Source of the DNA: Pseudomonas sp. UBA4194
GTDB lineage: Bacteria > Pseudomonadota > Gammaproteobacteria > Pseudomonadales > Pseudomonadaceae
Assembly: GCF_002379585.1 (NCBI RefSeq)
Contig: NZ_DFUE01000027.1
Location: forward strand, 40,492 to 48,395
Length of the DNA stretch: 7,904 nucleotides
Reading direction: 5' to 3'
Shown: piece by piece, positions 1 to 6,183 of the stretch
How positions within the stretch are numbered: the first letter of the stretch is position 1
Layout of the letters: every line of letters begins with the position of its first letter
The notes under the pieces: generated by a model
Databases searched by the model: none
Told to the model about the DNA's origin: nothing
What the model saw: the letters and a program-made list of their open reading frames with translations, nothing else
Made by a program: the position numbers and the translations under genes

Positions 1-10
1 GTGATCGGCT

Positions 11-48
11 CCCTCTCCCCCAGGGAGAGGGCTGGGGTGAGGGGACCA
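11..48. repeat. GC-rich stem-loop element downstream of rsmE
   Basis: A perfect 9-bp inverted repeat, CCCTCTCCC at 11-19 and GGGAGAGGG at 23-31, encloses a 3-nt loop. It is followed by a G-rich arm ending at 48. The 16 bases at 33-48 recur in inverted orientation at 7888-7903. The element lies 22 bp past the rsmE stop codon, so it could end or stabilise the leftward transcript, but no U-tract follows in that direction. From memory, similar CCCTCTCC/GGAGAGGG elements are scattered between genes in pseudomonads; I could not check this. The pairing is seen directly, while its role is inferred. Confidence 0.75.
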
Positions 49-70
49 TTCACCCCCCATCCTCAACCAA

Positions 71-778
71 TCAAAACAACCGCGCCAACAACACCGCCAC
101 CGCCGTCTCTACCCGCAAAATCCGCTCCCCCAACTGCACCGGCTGTAACCCGGCCTTGCCCAGCAGATCCACCTCATAGGGAATCCACCCACCCTCCGGC
201 CCGATCGCCAGGGTCACGGCCTCATCCAGATGACGCGGGCAGGGCGGATAAGCGCCCGGATGTCCGACCAGCCCCAACGTGCCCTGCGCCATGCCCGGCA
301 AGCGATCCTCGACAAACGGCTTGAAGCGCTTTTCGATGATCACCTCCGGCAGCACCGTGTCGCGAGCCTGCTCAAGGCCCAGGATCAGTTGCTCACGAAT
401 GGCCGCAGGCTCCAGAAAGGGGGTTTGCCAGAAGCTCTTCTCGACCCGGTAGCTGTTGACCAGCACGACCTTGCCGACGCCCATCGTAGCGAGGGTCTGA
501 AACACCCGGCGCAGCATTTTCGGGCGGGGCAGGGCCAGTATCAGGGTCAGCGGCAGCTTGGCTGGCGGCGGCTGGTCGAGGGTCACGCTCAGCTCGGCTT
601 CATGGCCCTCCAGGCGAACCACCTCGGCATGCCCCATCAGGCCATCGATAAGGCCGACCCGCAGGCTGTCGCCCACCTCGACCTTGTGCACGTCCTGCAT
701 ATGGGTAAAGCGGCGATCACGCAGCACCACGCGGCCAGCCGCTACGAAATCGGCTTGCTCGAGCAACAGCAGGTTCAT
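71..778 (-). CDS. rsmE: RsmE-family 16S rRNA (uracil-1498-N3)-methyltransferase, divergent paralogue
   Basis: This 235-aa protein matches the RsmE family in length (about 240 aa). Family members use S-adenosylmethionine to methylate N3 of U1498 in 16S rRNA of the 30S subunit. Residues 1 to about 70 form the PUA-like RNA-binding part. The rest is a SPOUT (trefoil-knot) methyltransferase domain, with the SAM-site motif IGPEGG at 192-197 and the knot motif LGERILRVETA at 216-226. The region around 84-118 (PRPKMLRRVFQTLATMGVGK and following) differs from the usual K-x-x-R...ELGV pattern, as does the N-terminal RRFTHMQDVHKVEVGD segment. Pseudomonads, as I recall, carry a more canonical rsmE elsewhere, so this may be a second paralogue and its exact target is uncertain. 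Its ATG overlaps the tatC stop as ATGA, which implies translational coupling. The family assignment is firm; the substrate is less so. Confidence 0.85.
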   Translation of the reverse strand: MNLLLLEQADFVAAGRVVLRDRRFTHMQDVHKVEVGDSLRVGLIDGLMGHAEVVRLEGHEAELSVTLDQPPPAKLPLTLILALPRPKMLRRVFQTLATMGVGKVVLVNSYRVEKSFWQTPFLEPAAIREQLILGLEQARDTVLPEVIIEKRFKPFVEDRLPGMAQGTLGLVGHPGAYPPCPRHLDEAVTLAIGPEGGWIPYEVDLLGKAGLQPVQLGERILRVETAVAVLLARLF

Positions 779-1560
779 GCCTGTGTCGCTGGCGGCTTGG
801 CGTCGGTGTCGTCGGCGTCTTCACGATCGCCGCGCTTGCGGATCAGCCCGCCAAACAGAATGCCGATTTCGAACAGCAGCCACATGGGCACCGCCAGCAG
901 CGTCTGCGAGAAGATGTCGGGTGGGGTCAGGATCATCCCCACCACGAAGCAGCCGATGATCACGTAGGGACGAATCTTGCGCAGATACTGCACGTTCACC
1001 ACGCCAATCCATACCAGCAGCACCACCGCCACGGGGATTTCGAAGGCCACCCCGAAGGCGAAGAACAAGGTCATCACGAAATCGAGGTAGCTGGCGATGT
1101 CGGTGGCCATGGTCACGCCCGCCGGAGTGGCACTGGCGAAGAACTTGAACACCAGCGGGAACACCAGGAAATAGGCGAAGGCCATGCCGGCATAGAACAG
1201 AAAGATGCTGGACACCAGCAGCGGCACGGCCACGCGCTTTTCATGCTTGTACAGGCCGGGAGCGATGAAGCCCCAGACCTGGTGCAGGATGATCGGGATG
1301 GCCAGGAACAGCGACACCATCATGGTCAGCTTGAAGGGCGTCAGAAATGGCGAGGCCACGTCGGTGGCGATCATCGTCGCGCCAGCGGGCAGGTACTCGC
1401 GCAGGGGCGCCGACACCAGGGTGTAGATCTGCTGGGCAAACGAGAACAGGCCGGCGAAGACCAGGAAGATCACGGCCACGCAACGCAACAGGCGCGTGCG
1501 CAGCTCGGTAAGGTGCGAGACCAGCGGCATCGGCTGATCGTTTTCCGGAATTTCGCTCAT
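775..1560 (-). CDS. tatC: Sec-independent (twin-arginine) protein translocase subunit TatC
   Basis: TatC is the polytopic inner-membrane core of the Tat translocase. With TatB it recognises twin-arginine signal peptides, then recruits TatA to move folded proteins to the periplasm. The 261-aa length is normal (E. coli about 258). The family signature HLTELRTRL is at 16-24 with the conserved Glu19 in the first cytoplasmic segment. The loop FIAPGLYKHEKR (98-109) carries the second signal-peptide-binding glutamate (Glu107). Hydrophobic stretches near 25-43, 77-95, 111-135, 158-184, 196-212 and 218-240 fit six membrane helices, and TPPD at 212-215 matches the last periplasmic loop. The tail (241-261) is charged and cytoplasmic. 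Its ATG overlaps the tatB stop by 4 nt (ATGA) and its own stop overlaps the rsmE start in the same way. No good ribosome-binding site precedes it, so it is probably coupled to tatB translation. Confidence 0.97.
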   Translation of the reverse strand: MSEIPENDQPMPLVSHLTELRTRLLRCVAVIFLVFAGLFSFAQQIYTLVSAPLREYLPAGATMIATDVASPFLTPFKLTMMVSLFLAIPIILHQVWGFIAPGLYKHEKRVAVPLLVSSIFLFYAGMAFAYFLVFPLVFKFFASATPAGVTMATDIASYLDFVMTLFFAFGVAFEIPVAVVLLVWIGVVNVQYLRKIRPYVIIGCFVVGMILTPPDIFSQTLLAVPMWLLFEIGILFGGLIRKRGDREDADDTDAKPPATQA

Positions 1561-2039
1561 GGTGCTCGCGACGGCTGTGTCGGTTCATTGGAGGCGATGC
1601 TCACCGGCGCAGGAGCAGCGCTGCTGGCATCGCGGTCGAGCACCGGCTGGGTGCTGGCGGCAGGCTCGGTGGCGGGCACTGCGATGGGCGTCACCTGGGC
1701 GCTGGCGGCATCGCGGTCCAGCACGGGCTGGGCCTGGGCGCCCGGAGCGATAGGGTCGGCCAGCGGCTCGGCGGGTTTTGCCGGGGCCGGTTGCTGCGGA
1801 TTGAGGATCTTGCGGGCCTCTTCCTCCAGCGACAGGATGTGTTCGTTGTGCAACTGGCGGCGAATCTCGTCGGCGCCGATTTCCCGCTCGATCTCGGTCT
1901 TGATCGAGTTGAAGCTGCGCTTCAGCCGACCGACCCACAGCCCGGCGGTACGCGCGGCACCTGGCAGGCGCTCGGGCCCCAGCACCAACAGGGCCACCAG
2001 GCCCACGAGCATGAGTTCACTGAAGCTGATACCGAACAT
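1557..2039 (-). CDS. tatB: Sec-independent protein translocase subunit TatB
   Basis: TatB forms the signal-peptide receptor with TatC. The 160-aa protein starts MFGISFSELMLVGLVALLVL, a single N-terminal membrane helix. The GPERLP hinge at 21-26 is typical of TatB and differs from the FGTKKL hinge of TatA. An amphipathic and then charged helix follows to about residue 80 (IKTEIEREIGADEIRRQL...). From about residue 81 the tail is rich in Pro, Ala and Gln and probably disordered. It contains two copies of QPVLDRDA.S (104-113 and 131-140) spaced 27 residues apart. The start is fixed by the hydrophobic N-terminus. Only 3 nt separate it from the tatA stop, and an AGGA lies 11 nt upstream. The identification rests on the N-terminal half; the tail varies widely between species. 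Confidence 0.95.
   Translation of the reverse strand: MFGISFSELMLVGLVALLVLGPERLPGAARTAGLWVGRLKRSFNSIKTEIEREIGADEIRRQLHNEHILSLEEEARKILNPQQPAPAKPAEPLADPIAPGAQAQPVLDRDAASAQVTPIAVPATEPAASTQPVLDRDASSAAPAPVSIASNEPTQPSRAP
1626..1732. repeat. Diverged 81-nt tandem duplication in the tatB tail
   Basis: The 26-nt blocks at 1626-1651 and 1707-1732 agree at 24 of 26 positions. Their starts are 81 nt (27 codons) apart, within the part of tatB encoding the Pro/Ala-rich tail. Between the blocks the encoded residues agree only partly; I count about 13 identities over a 27-residue unit. This fits an old in-frame duplication that has since diverged. Confidence 0.7.
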
Positions 2040-2042
2040 TGA

Positions 2043-2318
2043 TCAGTCTTTCCTGATGGGCTCTTCGACTTTCTGATGCTGGCCGTCGATGGTGTGCGGC
2101 GGGTTCACCGGCTGGGGATTCAATGGCGAGCTGGCCTGAGGGTGAACAGGCTGGGCAGGTTGCTCGGCGCCCGGCTTGTCGTCGTCGTTCATGGCCTTGC
2201 GAAAGCCCTTGATCGACTCACCGACATCGGTGCCCAGGTTCTTCAGTTTCTTGGTACCGAACACCAGGACCACAACGATCAGGATGACGATCCAGTGTTT
2301 CCAATCAAACAGACCCAT
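2043..2318 (-). CDS. tatA: Sec-independent protein translocase subunit TatA
   Basis: TatA is the small subunit that oligomerises to open the membrane path for folded Tat substrates. The 91-aa protein has a short N-terminal membrane helix (about 6-20), the conserved Phe-Gly hinge at 20-21, and the amphipathic helix with TKKLKNLGTDVGESIKGFRKAM (22-43). An acidic NDDDK stretch follows. The remaining tail, about 45 residues, is rich in Pro, Gln and His and looks disordered. The start has a good AGGAG at 2326-2330 with 7-nt spacing. It lies 25-26 nt downstream of hisE and 3 nt before tatB, so it opens the tatABC set. The TatA hinge distinguishes it from the neighbouring TatB. Confidence 0.96.
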   Translation of the reverse strand: MGLFDWKHWIVILIVVVLVFGTKKLKNLGTDVGESIKGFRKAMNDDDKPGAEQPAQPVHPQASSPLNPQPVNPPHTIDGQHQKVEEPIRKD

Positions 2319-2325
2319 GATGCTA

Positions 2326-2330
2326 CTCCT
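2326..2330 (-). promoter_or_regulatory. tatA ribosome-binding site
   Basis: AGGAG on the minus strand lies 7 nt before the tatA ATG. It is the strongest Shine-Dalgarno sequence within the tat group. tatB and tatC have weak or poorly spaced sites and sit at 3-nt or overlapping junctions, so ribosome entry for the translocase genes is probably set here. Confidence 0.7.
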
Positions 2331-2344
2331 CAGAAAATGCGGTT

Positions 2345-2680
2345 TCAGGCAGTGGGCTGGCGGGCGGCTTTCTCATCGTGCCCGGACAGACCGAAGCGTC
2401 GGTCCAGTTCATCCAGTACGGCCTGCGGATGTTGGCCAAGTTGCGCGAGCATCACCAGGCTATGAAACCACAAGTCGGCGGTTTCATAGATGACATCGCT
2501 GCAATCGCCACTGACGGCGGCGTCCTTGGCGGCGATGATGGTTTCCACCGATTCCTCGCCGAGTTTCTCCAGAATCTTGTTCAGGCCCTTGGCATAGAGG
2601 CTGGCGACATAGGAGCTGTCCGCACTGGCGCCCTTGCGCTCCTCAAGCACCGCGGCCACGCGGCTCAGGGTGTCACTCAT
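2345..2680 (-). CDS. hisE: Phosphoribosyl-ATP pyrophosphohydrolase
   Basis: HisE removes pyrophosphate from phosphoribosyl-ATP, the second step of histidine synthesis, in the cytoplasm. The 111-aa product has the all-helical MazG-like signature. YAKGLNKILEKLGEESVETI (29-48) carries the metal-binding E-E-x-x-E glutamates (42, 43, 46), and YETADLWFH (65-73) carries a second acidic pair (Glu66, Asp69). An in-frame start much further upstream is possible but would run through most of hisI. The chosen ATG at 2678-2680 gives a protein starting MSDTLSRVAAVLEERK, which is normal for HisE, with AGGA about 8 nt upstream. It overlaps the end of hisI by 8 nt. HisE and HisI are separate proteins here, whereas E. 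coli has a fused HisIE. Confidence 0.95.
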   Translation of the reverse strand: MSDTLSRVAAVLEERKGASADSSYVASLYAKGLNKILEKLGEESVETIIAAKDAAVSGDCSDVIYETADLWFHSLVMLAQLGQHPQAVLDELDRRFGLSGHDEKAARQPTA

Positions 2681-3074
2681 GGCTGTGTCCTGCGTGGTAG
2701 ATGGCGTGAGGGTCCTTGAGCACCGGGTCGACCACGGTCCATTGACCATTTTCGAATACCCGGTAGAAGCAGCTCTGACGGCCAGTGTGACAGGCGATGT
2801 CGCCGATCTGCTCGACGCTGAGCACGATGACGTCGGCGTCGCAGTCCAGCCGCATTTCATGCAGCTTCTGCACATGGCCCGATTCCTCGCCCTTGCGCCA
2901 CAGCTTGCCGCGTGAACGAGACCAGTAGATGGCGCGGTTTTCGGCGGCAGTCAGGGCCAGCGATTCGCGGTTCATCCAGGCCATCATCAGGATACGCCCG
3001 GTCTGGTGATCCTGGGCGATTGCGGGCACCAGGCCGTCGCTGTCCCATTTGATCTCATCAAGCCAGTCTTTCAT
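2673..3074 (-). CDS. hisI: Phosphoribosyl-AMP cyclohydrolase
   Basis: HisI opens the adenine ring of phosphoribosyl-AMP, the third step of histidine synthesis, using the HisE product. The 133-aa protein shows the full family pattern: QDHQTGRILMMAWMNRESL (21-39), YWSRSRGKLWRKGEESGHVQ (50-69), and the metal-binding block DCDAD (77-81) with GDIACHTGRQSCFYR (91-105). Cys78, Cys95 and Cys102 fit the zinc ligands, and Asp77, Asp79 and Asp81 fit the magnesium site. The last 20 residues (about 114-133) form a His-rich tail that I cannot assign a role. GGAG lies 6 nt before the ATG. A 52-nt gap separates it from ubiB, the largest spacing in the minus-strand block, so a minor internal promoter is possible, though I see no clear one. 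Confidence 0.97.
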   Translation of the reverse strand: MKDWLDEIKWDSDGLVPAIAQDHQTGRILMMAWMNRESLALTAAENRAIYWSRSRGKLWRKGEESGHVQKLHEMRLDCDADVIVLSVEQIGDIACHTGRQSCFYRVFENGQWTVVDPVLKDPHAIYHAGHSHE

Positions 3075-3126
3075 TTACCACTCCGACTACGTAGGGGGCT
3101 AGTGTGCCAGCCGACAGCCGCACTGG

Positions 3127-4734
3127 CTATCGGCGCACGACCAGAAACAAGCCCGAGGCGAGCATCAGCCACGCCGGCCATGCCTGCACGCTGTCCAGGG
3201 CAATGCCAGACACTGCAGTAAGCGTGCCGCCCACCAGCAGCGCGCCGCCCACCAGCCGCAAGGCCCAGCCGTCGCGGGCTCTGTGCCAGGGCGGTGGTGG
3301 GTCCTTGCGGTGCGGCTGAGACATCCGTTCGAGCAGATCACGGGTCATGTTGGCCAGGTGCGGCAACTGTTCGACCTGCGATTGAACATTATGAAACAAA
3401 GATTTGGGGCTGACCCGCTCGCGCATCCAGCGTTCCAGGAACGGCTGGGCGGTGCTCCACAGGTCCAGGTCCGGATACAGCTGACGGCCCAGCCCCTCGA
3501 TGTTGAGCAGAGTTTTCTGCAGCAGTACCAGCTGCGGCTGCACTTCCATGTTGAAGCGGCGCGCGGTCTGGAACAGGCGCATCAGCACCTGGCCGAACGA
3601 GATGTCCTTGAGCGGCTTCTCGAAGATCGGCTCGCACACGGTGCGAATCGCGGCTTCGAATTCGTTGAGCTTGGTTTCGGCCGGCACCCAGCCCGAATCG
3701 ATGTGCAGCTGGGCTACGCGTCGGTAATCGCGCTTGAAGAAGGCGAACAGGTTGCGCGCCAGGTAGTCCTGATCCTCGGGGGTCAGGCTGCCGACGATGC
3801 CGCAGTCGATGGCGATGTACTTCGGGCTCCACGGCGCCACGGTGCTGACGAAGATGTTGCCCGGGTGCATGTCGGCATGGAAGAAGCTGTCGCGAAATAC
3901 CTGGGTGAAGAAGATCTCCACACCGCGTTCGGCCAGCAACTTCATGTCGGTGCGCTGGTCGGCCAGGGTGGCCATGTCGGTAACCTGCACGCCGTAGATG
4001 CGCTCCATGACCAGCACCTTGGGTCGGCACCAGTCCCAGTACACCTGGGGCACGTAGAGCAGGTCGGAATCTTCGAAGTTGCGTCGCAGCTGGCTGGAGT
4101 TGGCCGCTTCGCGCAGCAGGTCGAGCTCGTCGTAGATGGTCCGCTCGTAGTCGGCCACCACGTCCACCGGGTGCAGCAGGCGGGCGTCGGCCGACAGCCG
4201 CTCGGCCTGCCGGGCCAGCAGGAACAGCCACGCCAGGTCCTGGCCGATGATCGGTTTGAGGCCGGGGCGGATGACCTTGACCACCACTTCCTCACCGCTC
4301 TTGAGCTTGGCCGCATGCACCTGGGCCACCGACGCGGAGGCCAGTGGTTCGACGTCGAAGCGACTGAACACGTCGCTGATCTTGGCGCCCAGCTGCTGCT
4401 CGATCAGGGCCATGGCCTTTTGCGGGTCAAACGGCGGCACACGGTCCTGGAGCAGCATCAGCTCATCGGCGATGTCCTCGGGCAGCAAGTCGCGGCGGGT
4501 CGAAAGAATCTGCCCGAACTTGATGAAGATCGGGCCCAGATCCTGCAGCGCCAAGCGCAGACGTGCTCCGCGGTTGAGTTCCTGGCGGCTGCGCGGCAGC
4601 CAGCGCCAGGGCATGGCGAAGCGGGTGATCTTCAGCCACCACGGCAAGGGCAGGGCGAACATCAGGTCATCGAGGCGGTAGCGGATCACGACGCGCTGGA
4701 TGCGCAACAGACGGCGGATGGCAAGCAGCTTCAT
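3127..4734 (-). CDS. ubiB: Ubiquinone biosynthesis protein UbiB (ADCK/ABC1 atypical kinase)
   Basis: UbiB is a membrane-anchored atypical kinase/ATPase needed for ubiquinone synthesis, probably helping lipid intermediates reach the Ubi enzymes. Its 535 aa is close to the E. coli length (546). Family motifs are in order: KFGQ at 72-75 (the KxGQ motif that replaces a usual kinase loop), the Ala-rich nucleotide loop ASASVAQ (132-138), VVVKVIRPG with Lys153, the ExD motif at 203-205, hinge VMER (242-245), catalytic HADMHPGN (286-293) with Asp288, and the metal-binding DCG at 310-312. Two hydrophobic segments at about 492-511 and 517-533 are the expected C-terminal membrane anchors. A DPPPPW linker precedes them. 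Its ATG overlaps the ubiJ stop as ATGA, and no Shine-Dalgarno sequence is visible, so it is probably coupled to ubiJ. Confidence 0.97.
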   Translation of the reverse strand: MKLLAIRRLLRIQRVVIRYRLDDLMFALPLPWWLKITRFAMPWRWLPRSRQELNRGARLRLALQDLGPIFIKFGQILSTRRDLLPEDIADELMLLQDRVPPFDPQKAMALIEQQLGAKISDVFSRFDVEPLASASVAQVHAAKLKSGEEVVVKVIRPGLKPIIGQDLAWLFLLARQAERLSADARLLHPVDVVADYERTIYDELDLLREAANSSQLRRNFEDSDLLYVPQVYWDWCRPKVLVMERIYGVQVTDMATLADQRTDMKLLAERGVEIFFTQVFRDSFFHADMHPGNIFVSTVAPWSPKYIAIDCGIVGSLTPEDQDYLARNLFAFFKRDYRRVAQLHIDSGWVPAETKLNEFEAAIRTVCEPIFEKPLKDISFGQVLMRLFQTARRFNMEVQPQLVLLQKTLLNIEGLGRQLYPDLDLWSTAQPFLERWMRERVSPKSLFHNVQSQVEQLPHLANMTRDLLERMSQPHRKDPPPPWHRARDGWALRLVGGALLVGGTLTAVSGIALDSVQAWPAWLMLASGLFLVVRR

Positions 4735-5354
4735 GCGTTATCGCTGGAATTGTGGGATCGGACGAGGCGCTCAATACGCGCCTCGAGGCGTTCGACATCG
4801 ATTTTCAAGTCGTCTATCTCATGAAAGCGCGCCTGCGCTTCCTGCTCGCCCACCAGGGTGCGCGCTTCTTCGGCCAGGTACTCGCCCAGGTTCTGGCTGG
4901 CGCTGGCCAGCCTTTGGCGAGTCCAGCCGACGCGACTGCGCAGGTGACCGGACAGCATCTGGGTGGCCACCGGCCCGAGCCAGCGTGAGACTTCGTATTC
5001 CCAATCAAGTTCGAGGTCCTGCAGCACCTTGACCAGATCGAGCAACACGGCGCTGTTGCCGTCGAGTTCGACCTGCGGGCTGTGCAGCACGGCAGTCTTG
5101 TCCTTGCTCAGGGCCAGCTGTACCAGGCTGCTGGCCGGAGCCCGCAGCGTGCAGTCGGCCTCGGCGGCCCAGTGTCCGGCCAGCATCAGGCCAGTGGCAC
5201 TGGGCAGAATGAACAGGGCAAAGCGCGGGTTGCGGCAGTCCACGGCAATCACCTTGCCGTGCAGGTGCGCCAGCCGCGGCAGCGCAGTGCCGTCCAGGCG
5301 CAGCACACGGTTGAGGCCGTGCTCGACGCTGGCAATCAGGCCGGCGACCAGCAT
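4731..5354 (-). CDS. ubiJ: Ubiquinone biosynthesis accessory factor UbiJ (SCP2 domain)
   Basis: UbiJ (formerly YigP) is a soluble lipid-binding factor. In E. coli it supports a multiprotein Ubi complex and holds the hydrophobic ubiquinone intermediates. The 207-aa protein matches the usual length of about 200. Residues from about 5 to 115 form the SCP2-like sterol-carrier fold (ALPRLAHLHGKVIAVDCRNP through VELDGNSAVLLDLVKVLQDL). DWEYEVSRWLGPVATQM (117-133) is the family's conserved C-terminal segment. The tail (about 170-200) has leucine/isoleucine heptads (IDDLKIDVERLEARIERLV), which suggests a coiled coil that may bind partners such as UbiK. The junction with ubiE is TGATG (1-nt overlap) and the junction with ubiB is ATGA. 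The conserved gene order strongly supports the call. Confidence 0.92.
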   Translation of the reverse strand: MLVAGLIASVEHGLNRVLRLDGTALPRLAHLHGKVIAVDCRNPRFALFILPSATGLMLAGHWAAEADCTLRAPASSLVQLALSKDKTAVLHSPQVELDGNSAVLLDLVKVLQDLELDWEYEVSRWLGPVATQMLSGHLRSRVGWTRQRLASASQNLGEYLAEEARTLVGEQEAQARFHEIDDLKIDVERLEARIERLVRSHNSSDNA

Positions 5355-6124
5355 CAGGGCTTGATTCCCCGGTGCAGGGCGACGATGCCGCTGGTCATGT
5401 TGTGATAGGTGACGCGGTCGAAGCCGGCCTGCACCATCATCGCCTTGAGGGTTTCCTGGTCAGGGTGCATGCGGATCGATTCGGCCAGGTAGCGGTAGCT
5501 TTCCGAATCGTTGGTGATCAGCTTTCCGGCCAGCGGCATGAAAGCGAAGGAGTAGGCGTCGTAGACCTTGGACATGAGCTTGTTGGTAGGCTTGGAGAAT
5601 TCCAGCACCAACAGCCGGCCACCGGGCTTGAGCACGCGCAGCATGGACGCGATGGCGGCTTCCTTGTGGGTGACGTTGCGCAGGCCGAAAGCGATGGTCA
5701 CGCAGTCGAAATGGTTGTCGGGAAACGGCAGCTTCTCGGCGTCGGCCTGGACGAACTCGATGTTGCCGGCCACGCCTTTGTCCAGCAGGCGGTCGCGACC
5801 GACCTTGAGCATCGAGGCGTTGATGTCGGCCAGCACGACCTGGCCCGTGGGGCCCACCAGCTCGGAGAACTTGCGCGCCAGGTCGCCGGTGCCGCCGGCG
5901 ATGTCCAGCACCCGGTTGCCCACGCGCACGCCGGACAGCTCGATAGTGAAGCGTTTCCACAGGCGGTGCATGCCGCCGGAGAGGACGTCGTTCATCAGGT
6001 CGTACTTGGCGGCTACCGAGTGGAACACTTCGGCTACCTTCTCGGCCTTCTGGCTTTCCGGTACGTGCTTGTAGCCGAAATGAGTGGTGGGTTCGGCATC
6101 GCCGCCTTTGCGCTGATCGTTCAT
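5354..6124 (-). CDS. ubiE: Ubiquinone/menaquinone C-methyltransferase UbiE
   Basis: UbiE is a SAM-dependent methyltransferase that C-methylates the demethyl-benzoquinol intermediate in ubiquinone synthesis. It does the same to demethylmenaquinol in organisms that make menaquinone. The 256-aa protein (E. coli 251) has the family start region FGYKHVP (16-22) and KYDLMNDVLSGGMHRLWK (40-57). SAM motif I is VLDIAGGTG (72-80), with the acidic post-I residue in VVLADIN (96-102), IAFGLRNV (144-151), VLKPGGRLLVLEFSKP (164-179) and NDSESYRYLAESI (205-217). It is the first gene of the minus-strand block. GGTGA lies about 7 nt before the ATG, and a possible promoter lies just upstream. Whether menaquinone is a substrate here cannot be told; pseudomonads mainly use ubiquinone. 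Confidence 0.97.
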   Translation of the reverse strand: MNDQRKGGDAEPTTHFGYKHVPESQKAEKVAEVFHSVAAKYDLMNDVLSGGMHRLWKRFTIELSGVRVGNRVLDIAGGTGDLARKFSELVGPTGQVVLADINASMLKVGRDRLLDKGVAGNIEFVQADAEKLPFPDNHFDCVTIAFGLRNVTHKEAAIASMLRVLKPGGRLLVLEFSKPTNKLMSKVYDAYSFAFMPLAGKLITNDSESYRYLAESIRMHPDQETLKAMMVQAGFDRVTYHNMTSGIVALHRGIKP

Positions 6125-6153
6125 ATCGCTGTCACCAGGAAAAATTACCGCCC

Positions 6154-6183
6154 ATTCTAAGCCTCACCGAGGCGCTTTGTCTT
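6154..6183 (-). promoter_or_regulatory. Candidate sigma-70 promoter for ubiE operon
   Basis: On the minus strand, AAGACA (6178-6183) and TAGAAT (6154-6159) are separated by 18 nt. This matches the -35 and -10 consensus at 4 and 5 of 6 positions. It would start transcription roughly 20-25 nt before the ubiE ATG. The spacer contains a perfect 5-bp inverted repeat, GCCTC-ACC-GAGGC (6161-6173), which could be an operator or chance. No start site has been mapped, so this is inference from motif and position. Confidence 0.4.

Noticed and set aside
1..324. 107-aa open frame at the left edge, plus strand
   Set aside because: It is Pro/Ala-rich, runs through the stem-loop element and then antisense to rsmE, and shows no domain.
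2345..2875. Longer hisE with an upstream in-frame ATG (176 aa)
   Set aside because: The extra N-terminal residues lie in another frame of hisI and show no HisE features. The ATG at 2678-2680 gives the normal family length with a ribosome-binding site.
3087..3094. CTACGTAG palindrome between ubiB and hisI
   Set aside because: An 8-bp palindrome is expected by chance. It has no U-tract or partner repeat, so I do not call it a terminator or operator.
3283..4824. 513-aa open frame on the plus strand opposite ubiB
   Set aside because: It is antisense to a gene with all UbiB motifs. Its product is a His/Gln/Leu-rich composition typical of the mirror frame of a GC-rich gene, with no recognisable domain.
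5372..6160. 262-aa open frame on the plus strand opposite ubiE
   Set aside because: It covers almost exactly the ubiE coding region and has a biased His/Val/Gln composition, so it is a shadow of ubiE codon usage.
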